DNA from: a virus
IMG/VR virus record: IMGVR_UViG_3300032299_001135
Span: 1 to 51,454 of that record
Length of the DNA: 51,454 nucleotides
Reading direction: 5' to 3' (one strand)
The notes beneath the pieces were generated by a model. It was not told the origin of the DNA, did no database searches, and saw nothing but the letters and a program-made list of their open reading frames with translations. A program made the translations under genes and the position numbers. Positions 38,423 to 46,584 of the stretch are shown in pieces (position 1 is the first letter of the stretch; each line of letters opens with the position of its first letter).

Positions 38423-39210
38423 TACAAAATCCAACAATAGTCACAGCACTCTTTAACATTGGAAGAGATAAATGGGACAACTACCAACAAGGATATGATA
38501 CTTACTTAAATTGGATGACAAGTCTTTTAATGTATGAAACCAATATGGTTATTTATACCGATGATAGTTTATATGAAACTATTTTAAATAAAAGAAAAGA
38601 CTGTGACCCAAACTTAGAAAAGACAATTATTGTTTTAAAAAAAATTGAAGAATTAGAATCACATAAACTTTTTTTCACAGAAGTGGAAAATTTGATGATG
38701 TCTGAAGAATTTAAAAAAAGAGTCATCTTTCAAGTTCCTGAAATGACAAAACCTTTATATAACATAGTTATTTTTAATAAGTTATTTTACATATTAGAGT
38801 CAATTAAAAAAAATCACTTCAACTCTGACTTTTTTATATGGTTAGATGCAGGTGTACTTAGAAATTATTCACAAGAAAAAATAACAGGTTGGCCAAATTT
38901 GAATAAAATAAATGATGGTTATACCGATAAGATTACTTTTTTTAATCATCAAGAAAAAACACCATACATTGACCCATATTTACACATCATGTCACAATAT
39001 AGATTTATTCATGGAGGGTCTATATTTGTACCAAACAACAACTCAATAGATAAATTACTTGATACTTTTTTAAACTTAATAAGACATTATTTAAATGAGG
39101 GTTATGTTGGTAGTGAAGAAAAATATTTAGACCTGTGTTATCTAAAAAATCCCGAAGACTATAATGTCATAAAATGTGATTGGAGACAATATTTTGAAAT
39201 ATTTGACTGA
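38419..39210 (+). CDS. HtrL/YibB-like putative glycosyltransferase
   Basis: The protein (263 residues from the ATG at 38419) resembles the HtrL/YibB family, found near LPS and capsule genes: PTIVTALFNIGRDKWDNYQQ at the start, an IYTDDS strand, PEMTKPLYNIVIFNKLFYI, and SDFFIWLDAGVLRN, which carries the likely GT-A metal motif. IHGGSIFVPNNN follows. I chose 38419 because it gives an ATGA overlap with the GT60-like gene and begins just before the conserved PTIVTALF; an upstream in-frame ATG at 38392 lies inside the previous gene and adds only basic residues. It probably extends or branches the sugar begun by its partner, or acts on a host glycan. Family call fair, acceptor unknown. Confidence 0.65.
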   Translation: MIQNPTIVTALFNIGRDKWDNYQQGYDTYLNWMTSLLMYETNMVIYTDDSLYETILNKRKDCDPNLEKTIIVLKKIEELESHKLFFTEVENLMMSEEFKKRVIFQVPEMTKPLYNIVIFNKLFYILESIKKNHFNSDFFIWLDAGVLRNYSQEKITGWPNLNKINDGYTDKITFFNHQEKTPYIDPYLHIMSQYRFIHGGSIFVPNNNSIDKLLDTFLNLIRHYLNEGYVGSEEKYLDLCYLKNPEDYNVIKCDWRQYFEIFD

Positions 39211-39236
39211 TTTAATTAATAAATCAAAAATATTGT

Positions 39237-39244
39237 TATTTATA
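39237..39244 (+). promoter_or_regulatory. TATTTATA element before the Pro-Thr-rich adhesin gene
   Basis: TATTTATA lies 19 bases upstream of the ATG at 39264, in the 53-base gap after the glycosyltransferase pair. Confidence 0.38.
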
Positions 39245-39263
39245 TAATAAAGTTAAATTCTAA

Positions 39264-40862
39264 ATGGCAAATGTAATTTTTAGTAGTTGTTGTTATAACC
39301 TTGTGTATAGTGCAACAAGTTTTTTTGGTATTACTGCTGTTGGTACTGTTCACAGCGTTAGTGGTCAGACAAACATGCCTAATGGATGTTATACGATTGT
39401 TTCTGGCGTTACCGGAACATCAATAACTTTTGAAGGGACTTCTACGGTCGTTACAGGTTGTACCAGTCCACAATGTTTAAGTTGTTGTCCTCAAAATTTA
39501 TGTTTAAATATTCAAAATAGTACTTATTCGGGTTATAGTGGAACGTACAGTATTAAAGGTGGTTACAACAGTCGACCTTATTGGACTGGAGGTACTGGAT
39601 TATTAGGATACATTTATTATAATAATATAAATTGGTGTTTAAGTAATAGTTTAGGTGGTACTTGTTATTTCTTTGGGTCTAATCCAAATACCGCAATATG
39701 TCCTGATTTAGATGAGTCAATTATGTATTTTGGAACTTGCGTACCCTCACCTACACCAAATGACCCATGTAGTGATTTAGATTTTGATGTAGTTTTAAAC
39801 TGCGATTTTCCAACTCCAACACCAACACCCACTCCTACCCCAACGCCAACACCCACTCCAACACCAACTCCAACTGTTGATGTTTGTAGAGATTTTGTAG
39901 CTAATATAACTTTATCTTACCCAACACCAACACCGTCACCTACACCATCACCCACACCTACACCAACACCTACCGTTATACCATCTGCGGATACTGTTAC
40001 ATTTGTTGTTGATAGTGGTTATTTTGAGTGCGCAACAGTTAAGGAACTTGTTGACTGTACTAATAATAACAAATATTATGTTAGTGGACCTCTTCTACTT
40101 ACAGGTTCTACAGCGACTACAATAACATTAACAGGTACAACGATACAGGCAATTATTAACGGAGATTTTGTTTGTGCGACATACACACAAAACATTATGG
40201 GAAGTGCGAATGCATTTGTACAATATGTTATAACTGCATATACGGACTGTGCGATTTGTGTTTCAGCACTACCGACACCAACACCTACACCAACGGCAAC
40301 TCCAACACCTACACCAACGGCAACACCAACACCTACACCGACACTCGCACCTGGAACTACCTTTGTATTTACTTCATGTACAACTAATAGTATGATATTA
40401 CAAACGGCGTATCCACCTACAGGATTATCGGTTGGTCAAATTTTGAAAACAACATCAGGAGACTGTTACTCATACGTTGGAAATTATATAAACTATGTTG
40501 CTCCGTCAGGTTACATCGTTGCAACTGTAAATCAATTTACAGCAACAACTGCGACAACATACACTACATGTTTAGAATGTTTAACCGTGACAACACCAGT
40601 AAACACATATACCGAATGGACAGGTAAAGGAGGATATTCTTTGAATTGTCCTGTATGTCAAATTACAGATTATGGAAAACCATTAACATTCTATACAACA
40701 AATGTAGTTACAACATTATCAACAGGAGATTGTATCTTCCAAGATAGTTCACTTACAACACCAATAAGTGAAGACTTTATTCAGTATGGAAATTATATAT
40801 ATAGTGTGGATAAAAACGGATTTATAACACAATATTGTAGATTAAACGGAAATTGTAAGTAA
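39264..40862 (+). CDS. Cys-rich, Pro-Thr-linked modular adhesin (532 aa)
   Basis: The protein is a string of small modules and mucin-like linkers. Residues about 7-76: Cys-rich beta module ending CLSCC. About 78-170: a domain with [15 protein letters not shown] and [13 protein letters not shown]. 183-204: eleven uninterrupted Pro-Thr pairs. About 207-219: a short Cys-containing segment. 220-237: Pro-Thr/Ser linker. About 241-335: Cys module ending CAIC. 336-362: Pro-Thr/Ala linker. About 365-440: Cys module ending CLEC. The rest is a C-terminal domain with further Cys (CPVCQ). There is no signal peptide or membrane helix, as expected for a virion protein. Its position right after two putative glycosyltransferases makes the Thr-rich linkers likely acceptors (inference). 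No named family recognised. Confidence 0.65.
   Translation: MANVIFSSCCYNLVYSATSFFGITAVGTVHSVSGQTNMPNGCYTIVSGVTGTSITFEGTSTVVTGCTSPQCLSCCPQNLCLNIQNSTYSGYSGTYSIKGGYNSRPYWTGGTGLLGYIYYNNINWCLSNSLGGTCYFFGSNPNTAICPDLDESIMYFGTCVPSPTPNDPCSDLDFDVVLNCDFPTPTPTPTPTPTPTPTPTPTPTVDVCRDFVANITLSYPTPTPSPTPSPTPTPTPTVIPSADTVTFVVDSGYFECATVKELVDCTNNNKYYVSGPLLLTGSTATTITLTGTTIQAIINGDFVCATYTQNIMGSANAFVQYVITAYTDCAICVSALPTPTPTPTATPTPTPTATPTPTPTLAPGTTFVFTSCTTNSMILQTAYPPTGLSVGQILKTTSGDCYSYVGNYINYVAPSGYIVATVNQFTATTATTYTTCLECLTVTTPVNTYTEWTGKGGYSLNCPVCQITDYGKPLTFYTTNVVTTLSTGDCIFQDSSLTTPISEDFIQYGNYIYSVDKNGFITQYCRLNGNCK
39810..39875 (+). repeat. Pro-Thr linker repeat, tract 2 (11 perfect PT pairs)
   Basis: Twenty-two codons encode eleven consecutive Pro-Thr pairs. 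Three Pro codons and all four Thr codons are used, so the DNA itself is not a perfect tandem repeat. Confidence 0.9.
39921..39975 (+). repeat. Pro-Thr/Ser linker repeat, tract 3
   Basis: Hexamer-like CCNACN/TCN units encode residues about 220-237, with Ser replacing some Thr. Confidence 0.85.
40270..40350 (+). repeat. Pro-Thr/Ala linker repeat, tract 4
   Basis: The unit CCTACACCAACGGCAAC occurs twice, 24 bases apart, and gives a PTPTPTAT period. It is the most DNA-regular of the four tracts and thus the likeliest to change length. Confidence 0.85.
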
Positions 40863-40863
40863 G

Positions 40864-41151
40864 ATGCCAATATTAGTAACAATTAATACAATCACTTCAG
40901 GAGCGTCCCCATATGACGTTTGGGTTTGTGATGATTGTACAACTGCAGGTACTTGTCAATATATAAACACAATAACAACAGTACCGTATAGTTTTACATT
41001 ACCTACTATTTTTGAAACATACCCAACTTATGTTATAAAAATAATAGATAATAACGGTTGTATTTATTGTAGCGACCAATGTTTTTCAAAACAGTTTCAA
41101 AATGGAGATTGTATGGAATTTATGGACGGAGTATATTATGATTTTCAATAA
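40864..41151 (+). CDS. Small Ig-like fibre module, paralogue 3 (95 aa)
   Basis: The protein is related to the products at 36212 and 36615: INTITSGASPYDVWVCDDC, then YVIKIIDNNGCIYCSDQC. Six Cys (CDDC, C, CIYC, C) plus one near the end are more than in the paralogues, suggesting disulfides or metal binding. It ends MEFMDGVYYDFQ. It starts two bases after the Pro-Thr-rich adhesin stop and is followed after 24 bases by the YadA-head-like fibre, so it is part of the adhesin set. Confidence 0.6.
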   Translation: MPILVTINTITSGASPYDVWVCDDCTTAGTCQYINTITTVPYSFTLPTIFETYPTYVIKIIDNNGCIYCSDQCFSKQFQNGDCMEFMDGVYYDFQ

Positions 41152-41175
41152 AATAAAAAATGTTTTAAATAAGAA

Positions 41176-42753
41176 ATGGCAAAATTAACATCAAGGACAT
41201 TAGCAACAGGAGCAACGTTGAATGACCTTATACACATTGTAATAACAGGAGATACGTCTCAAAGTATTGATGGTTCATCATATAAAGCGACATTAAGACA
41301 ATTAGTACCTTTATTCGGAGGTTCACCTGATGTATTTGTAACAGGGGGAACATCTAATTCTTCAGGAGGAACTATAACTTTTAGAAATACAACGGGAGGT
41401 ACTTTTACGGTATCAGGACTAACTACACCATTTACAGGTGGTCCAAGTAATTGTATTACAAGTTTTTATACAAATAATATTCACGCATGTTTAAATGAAA
41501 TAACAGTACACAATAGAGTTCAATCTACAGGGTCTGACGCTCAAAATACATTGAGTTTTGCTTTTGGAAATAATGTACAAGCATTAAGTAATTATAGTCA
41601 TGCTGAAGGTGTAGATACAATCGCTTCGGGAACCACATCACATGCCGAAGGGTCTAACACAAAGTCTTTTGGTGAATTTTCACACTCCGAAGGGACTAAT
41701 ACAAGAGCAGGGACAAATAATGCGTATTTAGCAACAGGATTAACATCGGGAGTACTTTATTTAAGTGGTGTATATGGAAACGTAACAGCAAATTACACTA
41801 ATAATGAATTTATTTGGATTCATGATTCACCTTTTGGTGGTTCTTTGACAGATGATTTCAAAAAAGTTTCAGGAACAACATTTAGTGGAGGTAGGACTAT
41901 TGTATACCTTTATGATAATACACTTTCAGCAACTAACAATCTATATGTTGGTGATACGAATACACCTGACTTTTGGGGAGGTAATCAAACCGCAGGAGGT
42001 AAAAGTGCATCTGTAAAAGGTTTCGCGTCTGGAGCAATTGGGACCAACTCATTTGCGGGAGGACAAGGAAGTTATTCTTTTGGTTGGAACACATTTACAA
42101 CAAATAAAGGTAATAAAGTTTTTGGAAACTCGTCTTCAGCATTTGGAACTACAAATAAAGTTTATGGAACTAGTTCATCGTCATTTGGAGATAGTAATAA
42201 AATAGAAGCAAATATCGGGTTTTCTATAGGTAATGTTAATGAAATATACGGAGATAGAAGTTTTCTTGGTGGTAATAGTTGTATTTCAAACGGAGATACG
42301 AGTTTTGGATTTGGTCAACAAAATACAATAAACGGTGAATTAGGAGCAATTTTGGGAGGTGCTTTGAACACTATCCAATCAGGTACAACTGAAAACTCTG
42401 TAATATTAGGTGGAGAACTTAATAAAATATCAGGAACAACACCATCAGACCCATGCTATAATTCATCTATATTAGGTGGTTCAGGAAACGATGTTAAATA
42501 TTTTAATTCAGCAATAGTTGGCAGTGAAAATTCAACATTAGTAGCAGACCATTCAGTAATTTTGGGAGGTATTTCAATTTCAGGAACTCAGTCTGAAACG
42601 GCATATGTTCCTAAATTTGTAATTAAAACAAGTTTTACACCATCAGGAACAACAGACCCAACTGGTGAAGTGGGTCAAATAACATACGACGCAACATACC
42701 TTTATTTCAGAGGGACTGGTGGTTGGAAAAGATTAAGCGGGGCAACTTGGTAA
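41176..42753 (+). CDS. YadA-head-like repeat tail fibre (525 aa)
   Basis: The N-terminus (LTSRTLATGATLNDLIHIVI) looks like a fibre attachment segment. Residues about 131-182 carry left-handed beta-roll repeats of the YadA/Hep_Hag head type (NYSHAEGVDTIASGTTSHAEG split over two turns, then FSHSEGTNTRAG). Residues about 275-465 continue with degenerate turns of SxxxGxxNxIxG form (SAFGTTNKVYGTSSSSFGDS; NSVILGGELNKISG). A globular insertion lies at about 183-270. The last 30 residues (GQITYDATYLYFRGTGGWKR) resemble a conserved fibre C-terminal tip. A trimeric fibre is expected from the repeat type. Receptor binding is inferred. Confidence 0.7.
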   Translation: MAKLTSRTLATGATLNDLIHIVITGDTSQSIDGSSYKATLRQLVPLFGGSPDVFVTGGTSNSSGGTITFRNTTGGTFTVSGLTTPFTGGPSNCITSFYTNNIHACLNEITVHNRVQSTGSDAQNTLSFAFGNNVQALSNYSHAEGVDTIASGTTSHAEGSNTKSFGEFSHSEGTNTRAGTNNAYLATGLTSGVLYLSGVYGNVTANYTNNEFIWIHDSPFGGSLTDDFKKVSGTTFSGGRTIVYLYDNTLSATNNLYVGDTNTPDFWGGNQTAGGKSASVKGFASGAIGTNSFAGGQGSYSFGWNTFTTNKGNKVFGNSSSAFGTTNKVYGTSSSSFGDSNKIEANIGFSIGNVNEIYGDRSFLGGNSCISNGDTSFGFGQQNTINGELGAILGGALNTIQSGTTENSVILGGELNKISGTTPSDPCYNSSILGGSGNDVKYFNSAIVGSENSTLVADHSVILGGISISGTQSETAYVPKFVIKTSFTPSGTTDPTGEVGQITYDATYLYFRGTGGWKRLSGATW

Positions 42754-42754
42754 G

Positions 42755-44341
42755 ATGGGATTATTAAGTGGAAATAGTTGTAATATAATAACATTATTCC
42801 CTTTGGGAGTTGAATGTAATGCAATAAATTCTTCGACACCTGAATCATCAAATGGTGTTGTAACTTTATTTGTTACCGGAGGAACACCACCATATAATAT
42901 TACTTGGAATAATGGTGGTCAAGGAAATCTTTTAACAAATCTTAGACCTGGCGAATATACCGCAACTGTGGTTGATTATTATGGTGATTTTAGTGCAACT
43001 ACAACTTGCGAAGTTGGATATGATAGTTTTTATTTGGAACAATTTGAAAGTTGTACAACACCTGGTTCGTATCTTTATTATATTGCGGACATGATGAAAC
43101 CTTTCACGGCTGGTACAATTTATACACTTTCTTCACAAGTTGGTTGTTGGACAAGTAGTGGTCAAACACTTTATACGGGACAAACATATATCACAACAAT
43201 TGCAACGTCCTCCGCGGGTCCTTTCACGGGGTGTACACAGTGTTTACCAACACCAACACCTGTACCTGTTTACCCGAGTAATTTGTGTTTACAACAAACT
43301 CAAAACAATACAACAACACAATACAATTTTGCGTCAGGTAATACTATAAACGGGTACCCTTCTTGGACAAGTGTAACACCAAGTTATACTATGTATTATA
43401 ATACAGGAACTACACAATGGACGGTAAGTGGTTGGACAAATGGTACTATATATAATCAGACTAACAACATCCCACCAACAGGAGGTTGGGTTATAACTGG
43501 ACCAAACGCCTTTAACACTAGTATAAATGTTGTTACAGGAACATGTCCAAATCCACCACTCATAATACAAGTACAGCCAACGGGACCGAGTTGCTCAACT
43601 AATAATAATGGTAGTGCGACAATAGTTGGGTACGGTGGAGTACCGTCATACACATATTCATTGGATGGGGTTAATTATCAAATTTCAAGTGTCTTTTTAA
43701 ATTTAGCTGTTGGTTCATATACCGCATACATCAAAGATTCTTTAGGGACGGTTACAAGTCAAAGTTTCACAATAACCGCACAAGTGAATTTCCAAAACTA
43801 TAATGTTAGTTTAACCTTAACTCCTGGTAACCCAACAGTTGTTGGAAACGCACTAACAAAAACTTCACAGTGGTCAATTACACTTTCACCGACACCATTA
43901 CCTGCTGGTGTAACGGTCAATATGAATCTTACATTTAACATCAACTCAACAGGGTACACATCATACTTTGATGTTCCTGTAATAACAAACACTATAACAA
44001 CAAGTACAAACCCTAATGCTACTGTAACATTAATCTCTACGGGTACAACTTCAGGTTCTTCTTCTGTAAGACCTAATTGTTTAAGTAGTTTTATAAATGT
44101 GAGTGCGAGAACACAATCTTACACAGTACAATTAAACACTAATGGTTTCGCATCAGGAACGATAGTCCAATATATAAGCACACCTTGTCACGAATTACCT
44201 AATTGTCCAATATATGGAAATTTAGTAGATACAATTATATTATCTAACATTACTATTACACCAGCACAATGTAGGTCTATTAGTCAAAATGTGCAACCTA
44301 AACAAGTTTCTCTAACAAAAACAGGATTAAGTTGTTTATAA
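42755..44341 (+). CDS. Adhesin with SprB-like repeats and a CxxC-capped module (528 aa)
   Basis: Two SprB-like repeats are visible: residues about 27-90 (SNGVVTLFVTGGTPPYNITW, GEYTATVVDYYGD) and about 272-345 (GSATIVGYGGVPSYTYSLDG, GSYTAYIKDSLG). Between them is a Cys module ending CTQC at about 160-163, a short Pro-Thr spacer (LPTPTPVPVYP), and a domain with NLCLQQTQNN and GYPSWTSVTPSYTMYY. The last of these is the same type as in the 39264 protein. The C-terminal 180 residues are another beta domain with few repeats. It thus shares modules with both other large adhesins, suggesting shuffling. Receptor-binding role inferred. Confidence 0.65.
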   Translation: MGLLSGNSCNIITLFPLGVECNAINSSTPESSNGVVTLFVTGGTPPYNITWNNGGQGNLLTNLRPGEYTATVVDYYGDFSATTTCEVGYDSFYLEQFESCTTPGSYLYYIADMMKPFTAGTIYTLSSQVGCWTSSGQTLYTGQTYITTIATSSAGPFTGCTQCLPTPTPVPVYPSNLCLQQTQNNTTTQYNFASGNTINGYPSWTSVTPSYTMYYNTGTTQWTVSGWTNGTIYNQTNNIPPTGGWVITGPNAFNTSINVVTGTCPNPPLIIQVQPTGPSCSTNNNGSATIVGYGGVPSYTYSLDGVNYQISSVFLNLAVGSYTAYIKDSLGTVTSQSFTITAQVNFQNYNVSLTLTPGNPTVVGNALTKTSQWSITLSPTPLPAGVTVNMNLTFNINSTGYTSYFDVPVITNTITTSTNPNATVTLISTGTTSGSSSVRPNCLSSFINVSARTQSYTVQLNTNGFASGTIVQYISTPCHELPNCPIYGNLVDTIILSNITITPAQCRSISQNVQPKQVSLTKTGLSCL

Positions 44342-44356
44342 AAAAGTAAAAAAGAA

Positions 44357-44364
44357 TATTTATT
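44357..44364 (+). promoter_or_regulatory. TATTTATT element before the fibre/collar-like gene
   Basis: TATTTATT ends 4 bases before the ATG at 44369. If it is a -10-like element the transcript would begin inside the gene, so here it may be fortuitous or the start may be downstream. Confidence 0.25.
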
Positions 44365-44368
44365 TTAT

Positions 44369-46579
44369 ATGTCATACATACTGAAAAATACCGCAGCATT
44401 AATTAACACACTAACCACTGACGCTGCGAGAAAGAAAATTTCTCAAGGTAAATTCGATATATCATATTTTCAAATAGGTGATAGTGAAGTTTGTTATAAT
44501 TGTATTAGTGGTTTGGACCCTGTACAATACAATGTCTTGATGCCACAATTCAATACACAAAACTTAGCACCTGTTCCACAAAAAAACAGATTAGAAGTAA
44601 AGTACCCAATCTTTTTGGACTCAACTTCAGGAAGTACTTACGGTATCCCTTTTGACGCATCATATATAGATAGCGTTTATAATACGGCAGCACCAAGAGG
44701 TTTCTTTACTGGTACCACAGGAACTCCTGCGGTATACAGTGCTTATACAACAACAGCATTAACTATAAACCCTAATTTTGTAATAAATAATACAGGTATA
44801 ACTTCAGGTACCGTATTTACATTAACCGCAAATACAATTAACGCATCAACATCAGGTACTGTTACACCGGGTATGTTTATGATGGTTTTCACTAATGGAA
44901 GTGTCACACCATTCTCAGGTGCGGGTCCAATGTTTACTTATTTAGTTGTTGGTGTAACAGGAAACACTTCAACTGCAACTACAGTCTCAGTACGAGTTGA
45001 TAGACAAATACCAAATTTTGGTTCGATGGGGTTAAGTGGTAATTCACGTGTTATGTTTTATCCAAGTGGAATGACTGCTCTTTACGACACATTTACACCA
45101 GCACCTTTTTGGGCAAACGATGTCATTAACTTTGAAACTAATTGTGACGTAGCACAAAGAGATGTATATGTTTGGAACATGAACATACCATGGACAGAAT
45201 CACCGGCAGGTTTATTCAGTAATACCTTTGAAGATTTTAATAAATTCAAATCCACAGGATACACAGGCTCAAAAGAATATTTTGGATACAAAAGTAGTGC
45301 AGCTCAATTAGATACGGACTCAGTATATTATTATAATTCTTTTGCTGAAAAAATAACAGTAACACCTGAAGAACAAAAAGCAATTGCAATTATTCATTAT
45401 ACAAATCAATCTATTGATAATTTCTATGGTGAAAAATTCGCACAAGAGGATTATGACGCAACTAATCCTGGTGGTACAGGACAAGCTCGAAACTTCAAAC
45501 TGTCTATTCCGTGGTTAATGTGGCATAAGAACTCAAGTAAAGTTATGGGTGAAGAATTTTTTACAGACCCATCAGGCTTTACAAACTTAAATCTATTTGA
45601 ACCCCACTATATTGAGTCTAAAAGAGACCCTGAATTTAACGAACCTGGTATGAGATATTACCACCTTTGGGACAGACATGCTAATAGTAATGGATACCCT
45701 AATAGAGTTGGTAAAGTTTTTCCTGATTATAAAATGATTATTTTTGATGATGAGGAGTTGGTTGCGGCACTTAATTATAAATCCAACAGGTCATGGACAT
45801 TACCAGCACCTAAATTAGGTTTAGTAACTCCAAACACATTTGGAGGAGTTTTAGGTGGAACGGTAGGATTATTATCAGGTAATACCGAAACACTTTATTT
45901 AACGTATGTATTTTCTAACACCGCATTTACAAACTCATTACATTGTAATTATTACACAACAATTTCAGGAAATGACCAAAGTTTGTTACCGGGAGCTTCG
46001 GACATTTTAGTTAGATTTGGAAATGAGTTTCCTTTTTTACAATCAAGTTTTACAACTCCAAGTGGATTTACAGCAAATCAAGTAAGGTTAATTGCACAAA
46101 AAGTGTCAAGTGGAACAACAAGACCAATCGCCACAGCATGGAAAGAAATTAATATTATGTCACAATTGTCGGCAACTACTGTTGGAGGATTTTTGACTCA
46201 AACAGGAATGACAGGAACCACAATTCAATTGACTAAAAATATGTATGATACCGCAGGTACTTATAATTTAAATAACTATATAAATTTAGTTCCTATTGGT
46301 GCGACAGGTCTGACTTTAAATTTTGGGGGTGAGTATTTCTTTTTTGGTAATATTCAAACAGATATTCAAGCCACAATTTATGTGATGAACTTTTTATGTA
46401 ACTTAGGACAAACACAGTTTTTTGATTCATCTAACCCAACATGGGACGGTACAACACCACCTTACGTTACAGAGGTTGCTCTTTACAACGCAGACAAAGA
46501 ACTTATGGTTATATCGAAGATACAGTCACCTGAAAAAAGACAAGGAATACAACAGTATCCGATTAAGTTAGATTTTTAG
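44369..46579 (+). CDS. Tail fibre / baseplate-associated structural protein (736 aa)
   Basis: The N-terminus (LTTDAARKKISQGKFDISYF, then QIGDSE) resembles the attachment domain of phage tail-fibre and collar proteins (LT..GR..I..G...I..F.LGD). The C-terminus (YVTEVALYNADKELMVISKI then QSPEKRQGIQQYPIKLDF) is a conserved ending I associate with structural proteins of large myoviruses. The middle is beta-rich, with a Gly/Thr-rich stretch at about 115-220 that could be a shaft or inserted domain. A run of PWTESPAGLFSN, FGYKSS and ISIPWLMWHK-like segments suggests a compact core. It closes the adhesin locus; the next gene is a nuclease. Confidence 0.6.
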   Translation: MSYILKNTAALINTLTTDAARKKISQGKFDISYFQIGDSEVCYNCISGLDPVQYNVLMPQFNTQNLAPVPQKNRLEVKYPIFLDSTSGSTYGIPFDASYIDSVYNTAAPRGFFTGTTGTPAVYSAYTTTALTINPNFVINNTGITSGTVFTLTANTINASTSGTVTPGMFMMVFTNGSVTPFSGAGPMFTYLVVGVTGNTSTATTVSVRVDRQIPNFGSMGLSGNSRVMFYPSGMTALYDTFTPAPFWANDVINFETNCDVAQRDVYVWNMNIPWTESPAGLFSNTFEDFNKFKSTGYTGSKEYFGYKSSAAQLDTDSVYYYNSFAEKITVTPEEQKAIAIIHYTNQSIDNFYGEKFAQEDYDATNPGGTGQARNFKLSIPWLMWHKNSSKVMGEEFFTDPSGFTNLNLFEPHYIESKRDPEFNEPGMRYYHLWDRHANSNGYPNRVGKVFPDYKMIIFDDEELVAALNYKSNRSWTLPAPKLGLVTPNTFGGVLGGTVGLLSGNTETLYLTYVFSNTAFTNSLHCNYYTTISGNDQSLLPGASDILVRFGNEFPFLQSSFTTPSGFTANQVRLIAQKVSSGTTRPIATAWKEINIMSQLSATTVGGFLTQTGMTGTTIQLTKNMYDTAGTYNLNNYINLVPIGATGLTLNFGGEYFFFGNIQTDIQATIYVMNFLCNLGQTQFFDSSNPTWDGTTPPYVTEVALYNADKELMVISKIQSPEKRQGIQQYPIKLDF

Positions 46580-46584
46580 TCCTT

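Noticed and set aside
37175-39210. The glycosyltransferases as DNA (hydroxymethyl-base) glucosyltransferases as in T4
   Set aside because: The motifs fit GT60 and HtrL/YibB, not the T4 alpha/beta-glucosyltransferase (GT-B) fold, and no base-modifying synthase gene lies nearby.
39212-39230. Hairpin GATTTA / TAAATC after the second glycosyltransferase as a terminator
   Set aside because: The stem is six A/T-rich pairs with an A-rich, not T-rich, 3' side; it is too weak to call.
39665-39856. A - strand frame encoding a Gly-Val repeat
   Set aside because: It is only the reverse complement of the Pro-Thr tract; GVGVGV is the automatic shadow of PTPTPT.
39810-40350. CRISPR-like or minisatellite array
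   Set aside because: The repeats are in-frame Pro-Thr codons without spacers, are imperfect, and lie inside an open gene.
33920-44341. Diversity-generating retroelement acting on the adhesins
   Set aside because: No reverse transcriptase, template repeat or A-biased variable repeat was seen in the window. It could lie outside, but nothing here supports it.
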